A stretch of DNA of 64,000 bases. Source: Jeotgalicoccus saudimassiliensis. Its GTDB lineage: Bacteria; Bacillota; Bacilli; Staphylococcales; Salinicoccaceae. Positions 16,482 to 25,306 of this stretch are shown piece after piece. How positions within the stretch are numbered: the stretch's first letter is position 1; each line of letters starts with the position of its first letter. The position numbers were made by a program, and so were the translations under genes. The stretch lies in NCBI RefSeq assembly GCF_000756715.1, contig NZ_CCSE01000001.1, positions 1,394,001 to 1,458,000 of the forward strand, in the 5' to 3' direction. Below the pieces are notes generated by a model. The model saw only the letters and a list, made by a program, of their open reading frames with translations, made no database searches and had not been told where the DNA came from.

Positions 16482-17210
16482 TTATTGTGCTGTAAAGCCG
16501 CCGTCGACAGTTAATGTGTTTGCTGTCATAAATGAAGAGTCATCTGATGCTAGGAACAATGCTGCTTTAGCCATTTCTTCTGATGTACCAAGACGTCCGA
16601 TTGGCGTACTTTCAGCCAATGCTTCTTTTACTTCCGCCGGTATAATCGGAGTATCGATGAATCCAGGACAGAGTGCGTTTACTCTGATATTTTCTTTTGC
16701 ATACTCAATACCTAATGATCTCGTTAAGTTAATCACTCCGCCTTTTGCTGCGTTATAAGCAGCACTCCCTGCTGCACCGATCCAGCCGTACATTGACGCT
16801 GTGTTAATAATATTACCGCTGCCTTGCTCACGGAAGTAGTCGATTGCCAATTTCGAGAATAAGAATACTGCATCCAAATCTACGTTTACCGTTTTGCGGT
16901 ATTCATCATACGTTACTTCATGAGTCGGTTTCGTTGCACCGATTCCTGCGTTATTAAACAGAATATCTATACGTCCATATTTCTCTATTGTTTTATCAAA
17001 TACTCTCTTAGCATCTTCCTCGCTCGTTACATCCGCCTGAACGAAAATTGTGTCTCCGCCCATCTCTTCTGCAATTTTGTTTCCTTTTTGCTCGTCTAGA
17101 TCCACAAGTACCAGCTTTGCGCCTTCCTCTTTAAATAAGTCTGCTGATGCTTTACCAATCCCTGAAATACCACCTGTGATAACGACGACTTTATCTTGCA
17201 ATTTTGCCAT
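16482..17210 (-). CDS. Short-chain dehydrogenase/reductase
   Basis: A 242-residue classical SDR. The cofactor loop is TGGISGIG (residues 12-19) and Asp36-37 after the second strand (VDLDEQ) suggests NAD preference. The NNAG motif is present, as is the catalytic Ser...Tyr-x3-Lys (TASMYGWIGAAGSAAYNAAKGG). The end 'TVDGGFTAQ' is typical. The physiological substrate is not evident. A Rex-like palindrome (17299-17316) lies 89 bp upstream, so redox control is possible. The gene is divergent from the tandem membrane-protein pair. Confidence 0.88.
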   Translation of the reverse strand: MAKLQDKVVVITGGISGIGKASADLFKEEGAKLVLVDLDEQKGNKIAEEMGGDTIFVQADVTSEEDAKRVFDKTIEKYGRIDILFNNAGIGATKPTHEVTYDEYRKTVNVDLDAVFLFSKLAIDYFREQGSGNIINTASMYGWIGAAGSAAYNAAKGGVINLTRSLGIEYAKENIRVNALCPGFIDTPIIPAEVKEALAESTPIGRLGTSEEMAKAALFLASDDSSFMTANTLTVDGGFTAQ

Positions 17211-17298
17211 TTATATTACCTCCAAAATGAATTTCTTTCTTAATTACATTGTATCATTTAAATTTTCTGATTATACAGTAAAAACCACTGAAAACTAC

Positions 17299-17316
17299 AT
17301 GTGAAATTGTTCACAT
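17299..17316. promoter_or_regulatory. Rex-like palindrome
   Basis: ATGTGAA - 4 nt - TTCACAT. This matches the core of the Rex (NADH/NAD sensor) site, TGTGAA-N4-TTCACA. It lies midway between the divergent SDR gene and the membrane-protein pair and could control either or both. Confidence 0.5.
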
Positions 17317-17399
17317 TAAACAAAAGTATCTTTAAACTATGAAAAAACGGGTATTAACTCTGGGTAGCAATCTTTACATACAGAAGAAAGGAGAATTCG

Positions 17400-18521
17400 A
17401 TGACTTCATATACAGTCGGTTTGATTCCGGCGCCCGGAATGCCGCGGACTTTGATTGAAAAAATTATTGATGAGTTGCCAGAACTTACCGAAAAGTATAT
17501 TGATGCAGACTGTATATTTAAATTTGAACTTGAAGTCAGTCCTTTAGCGAGTTCGGCGGAATATATTAACGAAACAATTCACAGAATGGCAAAAATAAAG
17601 AAAAAAAATGACTGGGATTATGTTATCGGTATTACCGATTTGCCGAGTTTGTCTGAAAATAGAGTGGTCGTCTCCGAATTTGATTCACAAAAATCAGTGT
17701 CGCTCATTTCCCTTCCTGCACTCGGTTTTTTTTCTGTAAAAAGAAAATTAAGACGTATGGTGACACATCATATGGAGTATTTGTATAAATATAATGAAGA
17801 CAGCATGTCATTCAGCTCTAGAGAGTTATCTTCTCCAACGGTAATGAATATTTCCCGGGAAACTCCAATCGAAGACAATGAAAGTACCAACCGCTATATT
17901 ATTAAATCCTACATCATCGGCTGGCTGAAAATAATTTTAGGCATGGCTTATATTAACGAACCATGGTCTATTGTTACTAATTTTAAAACCCTGGTATCCC
18001 TGGCTTTTGCCACCGGCACATATATTGCAATATTCTCAACACCGTGGGAGCTCAGTATAGATTATCAGCCCTGGCGGCTGTTTCTACTCATGATTTTCGC
18101 GGTTATCGGTATGGTGTTCTGGCTGATATACGCTCATAAATTATGGGGTAAATCATCAACAAAAACAGCAGTTCATTACCGCTGGCTTTATAATCTGACA
18201 ACTTTTATGACCTTGTTATTTGTAACCATTGCGAACTACGTCATCCTTTTTATTCTGCTTACAATATCCGTTACGATGTTTGTTCCTCCTGAAATTTTTA
18301 ATGACTGGACACAGGCAGACGAGGACTTCACTGTCATGAACTATATCAATCTGATTTGGTTTACAACTTCCCTCGGTATACTGGCAGGTGCATTAGGTTC
18401 TACTGCTGAAAGCGAAGAGAAAATCCGCAGTGTGACATATTCCTACCGTCAGCTTTACCGCTATCAGGAACTGCAAAAAGAAGATGATGAGTCTGAAGAG
18501 AATAAAAAAGAGGAGGCATAG
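17400..18521 (+). CDS. Membrane protein of a tandem pair, first copy, function unknown
   Basis: A 373-residue protein with a soluble N-terminal half and four C-terminal helices (about 205-225, 230-252, 272-300, 325-348). The N-terminal half looks like an alpha/beta domain: TVGLIPAPGMP at the start, then 'DWDYVIGITDLPSL' and 'VSLISLPALGFF'. The downstream neighbour is a diverged duplicate with the same landmarks. I recall similar N-terminal patterns (APG...WD....TDLP....SLPALG) in actinobacterial proteins annotated, doubtfully, as methylene-tetrahydrofolate dehydrogenases; I do not adopt that name. RBS AAAGGAG. The acidic tail ends just before the second gene, so the two are coupled. Confidence 0.7.
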   Translation: MTSYTVGLIPAPGMPRTLIEKIIDELPELTEKYIDADCIFKFELEVSPLASSAEYINETIHRMAKIKKKNDWDYVIGITDLPSLSENRVVVSEFDSQKSVSLISLPALGFFSVKRKLRRMVTHHMEYLYKYNEDSMSFSSRELSSPTVMNISRETPIEDNESTNRYIIKSYIIGWLKIILGMAYINEPWSIVTNFKTLVSLAFATGTYIAIFSTPWELSIDYQPWRLFLLMIFAVIGMVFWLIYAHKLWGKSSTKTAVHYRWLYNLTTFMTLLFVTIANYVILFILLTISVTMFVPPEIFNDWTQADEDFTVMNYINLIWFTTSLGILAGALGSTAESEEKIRSVTYSYRQLYRYQELQKEDDESEENKKEEA

Positions 18522-18522
18522 T

Positions 18523-19626
18523 ATGATTCGTCTAGGTATAATTGCCGCACCCGGGCCGGCTAAAAATATTACTTATAAGATTAAAGATGAACTGGCTGAT
18601 AATTTAAAGCACTCATTGCTGACAGACGATGAATGGGAAATTGATATTATTGTGGATCCGCTGACCGGCGAAACGGAATTCAGTGAAAAAATCTTTGCCA
18701 GAACAGACGAATACTTCCGCGATTACGGCTGGGATTTTTTAATCAGTATTACTGATCTGCCTTTATTTTATAAAGATAAGACAGTGGTCATTGATATCGA
18801 TACATCAGATGGCATAGCGATGATATCTATCCCCGCCTTTGGCTGGCGCCCGCTGAAGGGAAAAATTCAAACGGCTATTATTAATACACTCAGTATTATA
18901 AATAAAATTTATCAGGGTGAAGATAATATTAAAGATGAAAACAGTGCTCTCAATAAGATGTTCACCTTTTCAAAACTGGTTTTTTCCAAAGATTTTTTTG
19001 AGGATTCAAAAACGAGACATCTGCTGTTTCATCTGAATTCAAAAATGGGAGGAGCTGCCAGACTCGTCACCGGCATGACTTTTGCTAATAATCCATATAA
19101 TATGATGCAGAGTTTAAGCGGTGTTACGGCGATTGCCTTTGCTACAGGTGCGTTCGGTATTATTTTTTCGACCATGTGGAATTTAAGCTACCTGTTTCCG
19201 ACATGGCGTTTAGCTGCAATTTCAGTACTGGCCATATTCGGTATGCTGCTGTGGATTATTATTTCCCACGACTTATGGGAAAGTTACAAAGAAAGCGGCA
19301 GCCGCAGAATAACTTCACTGTACAACAGCACAACATTATTAACCTTATTTATATCACTGTTATTTTATTATTTGCTTTTATACCTTTTATTTCTGGCAGC
19401 GGGCATTATTTTACTGCCGCCTGACTTTGTCGCAAAAACTATTCAGGCTGAGCATATCGGGGTCAGATTTTACCTGGAACTTGCATGGTTTGCAGCCTCT
19501 CTAACAACAGTAGCAGGAGCGATTGGTGCCGGATTCCAGGATAAGCAGGTTATTCAGGAAAGTACTTACGGTTACCGGCAGCGAATGAGGTATCAGGAAA
19601 ATGAAGAAGAAAACGACGAGTTATAG
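18523..19626 (+). CDS. Membrane protein of a tandem pair, second copy, function unknown
   Basis: A 367-residue paralogue of the preceding gene with the same order: IRLGIIAAPGPAKN at the N-terminus, 'GWDFLISITDLPLF' near residue 80, 'IAMISIPAFGW', then four membrane helices in the C-terminal half and a tail with 'YGYRQRMRYQE' (first copy: YSYRQLYRYQE). The start ATG 18523 has a perfect AGGAGG RBS at 18511 and lies one base after the first gene's TAG. The pair probably forms a hetero-oligomer. The soluble half may be a sensor or ligand-binding domain, but nothing in the sequence proves it. Confidence 0.7.
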   Translation: MIRLGIIAAPGPAKNITYKIKDELADNLKHSLLTDDEWEIDIIVDPLTGETEFSEKIFARTDEYFRDYGWDFLISITDLPLFYKDKTVVIDIDTSDGIAMISIPAFGWRPLKGKIQTAIINTLSIINKIYQGEDNIKDENSALNKMFTFSKLVFSKDFFEDSKTRHLLFHLNSKMGGAARLVTGMTFANNPYNMMQSLSGVTAIAFATGAFGIIFSTMWNLSYLFPTWRLAAISVLAIFGMLLWIIISHDLWESYKESGSRRITSLYNSTTLLTLFISLLFYYLLLYLLFLAAGIILLPPDFVAKTIQAEHIGVRFYLELAWFAASLTTVAGAIGAGFQDKQVIQESTYGYRQRMRYQENEEENDEL

Positions 19627-19694
19627 TTTTGTTTTAATAATTTAAAGAGTGGTAGATAAGACAATGATCTTAATTTCAGAAAAGGATGGGTGTA

Positions 19695-20537
19695 ATGTCA
19701 AATAATATTCCTATTTTTCAAATGCACGATGGATATAAAATACCAGCTATCGGTTATGGCACATCAAGTGTTATCGGCAAGAGCGGTGCAGAGAGTGTTG
19801 AAAATGCACTGAAAAACGGCTATCGTCTCATCGATACTGCCATTCGCTATGAAAATGAAGGCGCCGTCGGGGAAGGTATCCGACGCAGTTCGGTACCGAG
19901 AGAAGAAATTTTTGTGACTTCAAAATTGCGCGGCGGACTGTATGATTACGACAGGGCACTTGCTGCAATTGAAGAATCACTGTTCCGTACAGGATTGGAG
20001 TACTTTGATTTATTCCTCTTACATTGGCCGAACCCTAAGCAGGATAAATACACAGAAGCATGGAAAGCATTAATCCAGGCTCAGAAAAATGGCTATGTCC
20101 GCTCAATCGGAGTATCAAATTTTGAACCCGCACATATTAATCGTCTCATCGATGAAACTGGAGTAAAACCAGCTGTGAATCAAATTGAATTACATCCTTA
20201 CTTTAATCAAAAAGAAGTGAGAGAGTTTAATAAGGAACACGGCATTATTACTGAAGCATGGAGTCCGTTATCCAGAGCAAGAACAGTTATCTATGATGAA
20301 ACACTAAAACAATTAGCCGAAAGTAAAAATAAAGAAATTGCTCAAGTTATTCTCCGCTGGCATTATCAGCACGGCGTGCTTTCAATACCAAAAGCATCCA
20401 GCTCCAAACATCAGCTGGCAAACTTAAATATTTTTGACTTCGAACTTACAGAGACCGAAATGCAGAAAATTGATTCTCTTACTCAGGAAGAAGGACGTAT
20501 CGATAACCAGAACCCTAATGAGTATGAAGAATTTTAG
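19695..20537 (+). CDS. Aldo/keto reductase
   Basis: A 280-residue NADPH-dependent AKR. The catalytic tetrad can be followed: Asp in LIDTAIRY, Tyr in IRYENE, Lys in VTSKLRG, His in LFLLHWPNP. 'GVSNFEPAHI' and the NADPH phosphate-site segment 'SIPKASSSKHQLANLNIFDFEL' are standard. Start ATG 19695 was preferred over ATG 19686 because AAAAGGATGG sits at the right distance from it. No terminator separates it from the membrane-protein pair 68 bp upstream, so it may be partly co-transcribed. The substrate is unknown (2,5-diketogluconate/methylglyoxal reductase subgroup by similarity). Confidence 0.9.
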   Translation: MSNNIPIFQMHDGYKIPAIGYGTSSVIGKSGAESVENALKNGYRLIDTAIRYENEGAVGEGIRRSSVPREEIFVTSKLRGGLYDYDRALAAIEESLFRTGLEYFDLFLLHWPNPKQDKYTEAWKALIQAQKNGYVRSIGVSNFEPAHINRLIDETGVKPAVNQIELHPYFNQKEVREFNKEHGIITEAWSPLSRARTVIYDETLKQLAESKNKEIAQVILRWHYQHGVLSIPKASSSKHQLANLNIFDFELTETEMQKIDSLTQEEGRIDNQNPNEYEEF

Positions 20538-20557
20538 TTTCTTAAGATTCCAAGAAA

Positions 20558-20600
20558 AAAGCACTTTACCCTCTGACTCGTTCAGAGGGTAAAGTGCTTT
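20558..20600. terminator. Bidirectional terminator between the AKR gene and the osmoprotectant-type transporter
   Basis: Perfect 19-bp arms (20558-20576 and 20582-20600) around a 5-nt loop, with A- and T-rich flanks. Confidence 0.9.
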
Positions 20601-20602
20601 AT

Positions 20603-22120
20603 TTATTCCAGTAAATTATTTTCTGCTAAATATTCTTCTGCTACATCATACGGATTTTCATCTTCCACAGATACACGGTAATTCATGTCCTGCATTTCTT
20701 CATCTGTAATCATGCCGGAGAGTTTATTTAAAGGTTCCACTATCTCCGAATGTTCATCAAGAAATTCATGTTTAAACATTGGTGCACCCTGATAAGGCGG
20801 GAATACCGCTTCTGTATCTTCAAGTATCACCATATCGTATTCGCGAAGCTCTGCATCCGTTGCGTATGCATCCATCAAATTAATATCACCGCTCTCAATC
20901 GCCTGATAGCGAAGCTGCGGTTCCATCGTTACCACATCATTAAAGTTTAAATTATAAGCTTCCTGGATTGCTGGATAACCGTCTTCTTTTCTGTCATTAA
21001 ACTCCATAGTGAAACCTGGTTTAACAATGTCTTCAATTTGTCTGAGGTCTCCGATTGTTTCTAATCCGTGTTCTTCTGCAAAGTCTCTTTTCACAGCAAG
21101 TGTATATGTGTTATTAAATGCCATTGGTTCAAGCATCGTCATGTCAAATTGTTCATCAAGGGCGGTGTTTGCCTGATTATAAACCGCCTCAGCTTCATTG
21201 GATTCCGGCGGTATCTTGACGAGTTCACCAAGTACTGTTCCTGTAAACTCAAGATAGCCGTCGATATCGTCAGATTCCAGTGCATTGAACAGGAATGATG
21301 TTTTGCCAAGCCCATCTTCGACATTAACGTTGTAGTCTGTTTCTTCCTCAATCAGTATTTTATACATATTCGTAATAATCGACGGCTCTGCACCAAGTTT
21401 CCCGGCGATTGTTATACTGTCACCGCGGTTCGTTAATAACGGTGCTAGCGCTACGAGCAGAATAACGATGAATATCGTGCCAACAAGTGTCACTGCTTTT
21501 TTATACGACAGATTTTGAATCACTCTTAAAATAATATCAAAAAGAATCGCCAGTAATGCTGCCGGTATAGCACCGATTAATATGAGGTGTGTATTGTTTC
21601 TGTCGATACCTAATAGAATTAAATCACCAAGACCGCCCGCACCGATTAGTGCAGCGAGTGTTGCAGTACCGATAATCAGCACCATTGCTGTGCGGACACC
21701 TGCCATAATGACCGGCATTGCAATCGGCATCTCTACTTTCATCAATCTTCGCATCGGCTTCATACCGATTCCCCGTGCTGCTTCAACGAGCGAGTCATCC
21801 ACTTCAGCTATACCTGTATAAGTATTTCTCAGTATCGGAAGTAACGCATAAATAACGAGCGCGATAATTGCCGGCACCACACCAATACCGAACAATGGTA
21901 TCATCAAACCCAGTAATGCCAGGGATGGTATCGTCTGCAGTACTGCTGCGACATTAATGACCACTTCTGCCGTACGCTTCGTTTTTGTTAAAATAACGCC
22001 TAGCGGTATACCGATAACAGCCGCAATCAAGAGCGCGATAAACGATATCTGAATATGTTCTATTAAAGTCGACAGCAGTTCGCCTTTACGAGAATTAAGC
22101 GTTTCTAAAAATGTAGTCAT
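20603..22120 (-). CDS. ABC transporter permease fused to substrate-binding domain (OpuF/EgtU type)
   Basis: A 505-residue fusion. Residues about 1-210 form the permease with the EAA-type loop (EAARGIGMKPMRRLMKVEMPIAMP). After one more helix (about 213-233), residues 240-505 form an OpuAC/QAT-family binding domain outside the membrane, with 'GKLGAEPSIITNMYKILIEEET', 'DGYLEFTGTVLGEL' and 'LMDAYATDAELREYDM'. Such fusions import glycine betaine or other trimethylated compounds; the EgtU subgroup imports ergothioneine, and the YLEFTGTVL and DAYATDAEL segments resemble EgtU as I recall it. It overlaps its ATPase gene by 4 nt and needs no further subunit. Confidence 0.88.
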   Translation of the reverse strand: MTTFLETLNSRKGELLSTLIEHIQISFIALLIAAVIGIPLGVILTKTKRTAEVVINVAAVLQTIPSLALLGLMIPLFGIGVVPAIIALVIYALLPILRNTYTGIAEVDDSLVEAARGIGMKPMRRLMKVEMPIAMPVIMAGVRTAMVLIIGTATLAALIGAGGLGDLILLGIDRNNTHLILIGAIPAALLAILFDIILRVIQNLSYKKAVTLVGTIFIVILLVALAPLLTNRGDSITIAGKLGAEPSIITNMYKILIEEETDYNVNVEDGLGKTSFLFNALESDDIDGYLEFTGTVLGELVKIPPESNEAEAVYNQANTALDEQFDMTMLEPMAFNNTYTLAVKRDFAEEHGLETIGDLRQIEDIVKPGFTMEFNDRKEDGYPAIQEAYNLNFNDVVTMEPQLRYQAIESGDINLMDAYATDAELREYDMVILEDTEAVFPPYQGAPMFKHEFLDEHSEIVEPLNKLSGMITDEEMQDMNYRVSVEDENPYDVAEEYLAENNLLE

Positions 22121-23055
22121 GCACTGTCACCACGCTTCAGGGATAAATGCTTAAAGACATCCTGTCTGTTCAAGCATTTATTTCCATTTTTAGTCTTCAC
22201 TATTACTGTCTCGTGTTCCGCAAATACTTTAAATGCATCTTCAATTTTTGTATCTTCTTCCACAAGAGGATAATCTTCATTGTTAACTTCCTGTGAATTT
22301 TCGCTGACGAATTCGCCGACAGTTATATTTTCTTTCTGCCGGTATCCTATAAATTCTTTTACGAAATCATTTTTCGGATTCGATAAAAACTCATTCGGGC
22401 TACCGATCTGTTCAATCCGGCCTTCATTAAATAAACAAATACGGTCGCCAAGCTTCATTGCCTCTTTAATATCATGTGTCACAAAGACAATTGTTTTTTT
22501 AATTTCTTTCTGCAGTGCTATTAAATCATCCTGCAGGCTTTCCCTTGTAATCGGGTCTAAAGCACTGAATGGTTCATCCATTAAAATAACCGGCGGATCC
22601 GCTGCCAGTGCGCGAATTACTCCGGCACGCTGCTGCTGTCCTCCTGAAAGTTCAGCAGGTTTCCGGTCTTTATATATATCCGGATCAAGTCCCACCATCA
22701 CCATCAGTTCAGCAGTCTTTTTACTAATATCCGCTTCTTTCCATTTTTTCATCTGCGGCACCTGTGCAATATTTTCGCCGATTGTCATATGCGGGAACAG
22801 TGCTATCTGCTGCAATACATAGCCGATATCCCAGCGCATTTCATAGACTTCGTAATCACTCACCGGCTTATCTTTAAAATAAATATAGCCTTCAGTTAAG
22901 GGAATCAGTCTGTTAATCATCTTGAGAGTTGTCGTTTTGCCGCTTCCCGAAGGACCAATTAAAACAAAGAACTCCCCTTCTTTAACATTAAAGCTTGCAT
23001 CTTCGACAGCTGTTTTACTGCCGTAGCGCTTCGTTACATTCTTAAACTCAATCAT
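22117..23055 (-). CDS. ABC transporter ATP-binding protein of the osmoprotectant/ergothioneine type
   Basis: A 312-residue ATPase of the ProV/OpuCA class. Walker A is GPSGSGKTT (about 34-42), signature LSGGQQQRAGVIRAL, Walker B VILMDEPFSALD, then the H-loop VTHD. The C-terminal 70 residues resemble a degenerate CBS-type tail, shorter than OpuCA (about 400 aa). It is first in a two-gene operon with the permease-binding fusion. An inverted repeat, AAATAGGG...CCCTATTT (23102-23131), stands about 50 bp upstream of the start. Confidence 0.9.
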   Translation of the reverse strand: MIEFKNVTKRYGSKTAVEDASFNVKEGEFFVLIGPSGSGKTTTLKMINRLIPLTEGYIYFKDKPVSDYEVYEMRWDIGYVLQQIALFPHMTIGENIAQVPQMKKWKEADISKKTAELMVMVGLDPDIYKDRKPAELSGGQQQRAGVIRALAADPPVILMDEPFSALDPITRESLQDDLIALQKEIKKTIVFVTHDIKEAMKLGDRICLFNEGRIEQIGSPNEFLSNPKNDFVKEFIGYRQKENITVGEFVSENSQEVNNEDYPLVEEDTKIEDAFKVFAEHETVIVKTKNGNKCLNRQDVFKHLSLKRGDSA

Positions 23056-23101
23056 GGATTATCCGCTCCTCTTTATTTTAAGTAAATCATTATATGTATT
23101 A

Positions 23102-23131
23102 AAATAGGGAATAATGATGTATACCCTATTT
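23102..23131. promoter_or_regulatory. Inverted repeat upstream of the osmoprotectant-type transporter
   Basis: AAATAGGG (23102-23109) and CCCTATTT (23124-23131), perfectly inverted across 14 nt, between the transporter operon and the divergent aldehyde dehydrogenase. A probable operator; the binding protein cannot be named. Confidence 0.4.
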
Positions 23132-23193
23132 ACCACAAACATAAAAAGGGAACAGTATATATTACAATATATTTTTTTGAGAGGGGATTATAC

Positions 23194-24555
23194 ATGTCGA
23201 TACAATCAATAGTTGAAAATCAGCGTGAATATTATTATAAAAACCATACCAAATCAGTCAGTTTCCGCATACGCCAGTTAAAGAAGCTGAAAGCTGCCAT
23301 TCAGGCTAATGAAAGAATGGTTCTGGAGGCCGTAAAAAAAGACCTCGGAAAATCCGAAGCCGAAGCATATATGACAGAGCTCGGCATTGTTTATAAAGAA
23401 TTTGACTACGTTATTAAAAATCTCAGGAAATGGAATAACCCAAAGAAAGTTTCAGGCTCAATGATGAGTTTCCCGGCGAAAAATTATATCTACCGTGATC
23501 CGTACGGCGTGGTACTTATTTTATCACCGTGGAACTATCCTTTTAATTTAACGATGATGCCGCTGATTGGTGCGATCGCAGGAGGTAACTGTGTTCTCGT
23601 TAAACCTTCTGAAACAAGTCCGCATACAGCTGCAATTATAGAGAAAATCCTAAATTATACTTTCAGCGATGAATATGTTTACTGTGCACCTGCAGATACA
23701 CCGCACGATGAAGTAAATGAGCAGCAGTATGACTATATATTCTTTACAGGCAGCACGAGTGTCGGCAAAGAGATTATGGGTATAGCCAGCAAAACACTGA
23801 CTCCTGTAACACTGGAACTTGGCGGCAAAAGCCCTGCTGTAGTCGACGAAACAGCAAATATCGATGTTGCGGTTAAACGGATTGCCTGGGGTAAATTTGT
23901 TAACGCAGGACAGACATGCGTTGCACCCGACCATGTGATTATTCACAGTTCGAAGAAACAGGAATTTATCGACCGCATGCTTGCTGAAATTGAAGAACGA
24001 TACAGCGATGCTGTCCACAGAGATGACTATCCTAAGATTATTAATGAAAAGCATTTTACGCGTCTGTCAGGATTACTCGAAAATGAAATGGTACTTGGAG
24101 GCAGTTTAAATGCACATGAGCAGAAAATCGCACCTGCACTAATACCGGACAGCACATTTGACTCACCCGCAATGGAAGAGGAAATCTTCGGTCCGATTCT
24201 GCCGATTATTACGTACGATAATCTTGAAGACCTGATTGTCCACCAGCAGACACTGCCTAAACCGCTCGCGTTCTATATCTTTTCTGAAAATGAAATTAAT
24301 ACTGAAGCACTGCTGTCAAGACTGTCATTCGGCGGCGGCTGTGTGAATGATACCATTATGCATCTGTCACACCATGACCTGCCGTTTGGCGGCGTTGGTG
24401 CCAGCGGTATGGGACATTATCACGGTAAGTATTCATTCGACACGTTTACACATGAAAAGAGTGTCGTGAAGAACAGCACATTAATTGATATTCCTGTTCG
24501 TTATGCACCATTTAACGAAGCAAAAACCAAGCTTTTCAGAAAGTTTTTAAGTTAG
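23194..24555 (+). CDS. Aldehyde dehydrogenase (class 3-like, YwdH/AldH type)
   Basis: A 453-residue ALDH, the shorter cytosolic class-3-like form. The catalytic Glu is in TLELGGKSP and the nucleophilic Cys in GQTCVAPD; LSPWNYPFNL, FTGSTSVGKEI and EEEIFGPILPI are all family landmarks. It oxidises fatty or aromatic aldehydes using NAD(P). RBS GAGAGGGG. It may form a detoxification pair with the NAD(P)-binding protein 36 bp downstream. Confidence 0.93.
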   Translation: MSIQSIVENQREYYYKNHTKSVSFRIRQLKKLKAAIQANERMVLEAVKKDLGKSEAEAYMTELGIVYKEFDYVIKNLRKWNNPKKVSGSMMSFPAKNYIYRDPYGVVLILSPWNYPFNLTMMPLIGAIAGGNCVLVKPSETSPHTAAIIEKILNYTFSDEYVYCAPADTPHDEVNEQQYDYIFFTGSTSVGKEIMGIASKTLTPVTLELGGKSPAVVDETANIDVAVKRIAWGKFVNAGQTCVAPDHVIIHSSKKQEFIDRMLAEIEERYSDAVHRDDYPKIINEKHFTRLSGLLENEMVLGGSLNAHEQKIAPALIPDSTFDSPAMEEEIFGPILPIITYDNLEDLIVHQQTLPKPLAFYIFSENEINTEALLSRLSFGGGCVNDTIMHLSHHDLPFGGVGASGMGHYHGKYSFDTFTHEKSVVKNSTLIDIPVRYAPFNEAKTKLFRKFLS

Positions 24556-24591
24556 ACTGAAATTAACAACACATTTAAGGAGTGTATTTAG

Positions 24592-25257
24592 ATGAGTATT
24601 TTAGTTATCGGAGCAAACGGCGGGGTCGGAACACACCTCGTACAGCAGCTTAAAGAAAATTCTGCGGACTTTACAGCAGGTGTCCGTAAAGATGAACAAG
24701 TTTCGGATCTGAACAATAAAGATGTAAAAGCATTATTAATCGATGTTGAGAAAGATTCCATCGAAGAACTCGCAGAAAAAATAAAAGGCTTTGAACAGGT
24801 GGTCTTTTCAGTTGGATCCGGCGGCGGCACAGGAGCCGATCAGACGATTATCGTCGACCTTGACGGGGCGGTAAAGGCAGTCGATGCAAGTAAAGATGCC
24901 GGTGTAAAACATTTTGTTATGGTGTCTACCTGGGATTCAAGAAGGGAAGCATTCGATGCACCCGGTGCAGAAAAACTTAAACCGTACACAATTGCGAAAC
25001 ATCATGCTGATGTTCATTTAAGAAATTCCGGGCTGACATACACAATAGTCCATCCCGGTATACTGACAGATGAAGACGGCAGCGGCAAAGTTGATGTCGA
25101 CTTATACTTCGAGGATGTTGGTGATGTTTCACGCGAAAACGTGGCACACGTTCTCTATGAAGTAGTAACAGATGAAAGTAACCGCGGCAAAGAGCTTCAG
25201 GTGCTGGACGGCAGTACGCCTGCACCTGAAGCTGTTAAAAATTTTAATAATAAATAA
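24592..25257 (+). CDS. NAD(P)H-binding protein, atypical SDR
   Basis: A 221-residue Rossmann protein of the NAD(P)-dependent atypical SDR group (YhfK/YwnB-like). The nucleotide loop is GANGGVGTHL (7-16). 'VFSVGSGGGTGADQT' and 'YTIAKHHAD' (Tyr-x3-Lys) follow, then 'TIVHPGILTDE'. Members act as flavin/quinone-type reductases or sugar-nucleotide-like enzymes, and the substrate here is unknown. The RBS AAGGAG is good; the gene ends at a strong terminator. Confidence 0.85.
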   Translation: MSILVIGANGGVGTHLVQQLKENSADFTAGVRKDEQVSDLNNKDVKALLIDVEKDSIEELAEKIKGFEQVVFSVGSGGGTGADQTIIVDLDGAVKAVDASKDAGVKHFVMVSTWDSRREAFDAPGAEKLKPYTIAKHHADVHLRNSGLTYTIVHPGILTDEDGSGKVDVDLYFEDVGDVSRENVAHVLYEVVTDESNRGKELQVLDGSTPAPEAVKNFNNK

Positions 25258-25266
25258 TGATATTAA

Positions 25267-25300
25267 AAAAGGCAGAAATCCAAATGGATTTCTGCCTTTT
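25267..25300. terminator. Bidirectional terminator between the SDR-like gene and the second YfcC gene
   Basis: AAAAGGCAGAAATCC / GGATTTCTGCCTTTT with a 4-nt loop, perfect 15-bp arms. Confidence 0.9.
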
Positions 25301-25306
25301 CTCATT

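Noticed and set aside
22280-22822. 180-codon plus-strand ORF inside the osmoprotectant-type ATPase gene
   Set aside because: Antisense shadow of a clear ABC ATPase; no RBS, Ser/Ile-rich composition typical of reverse-strand reading.
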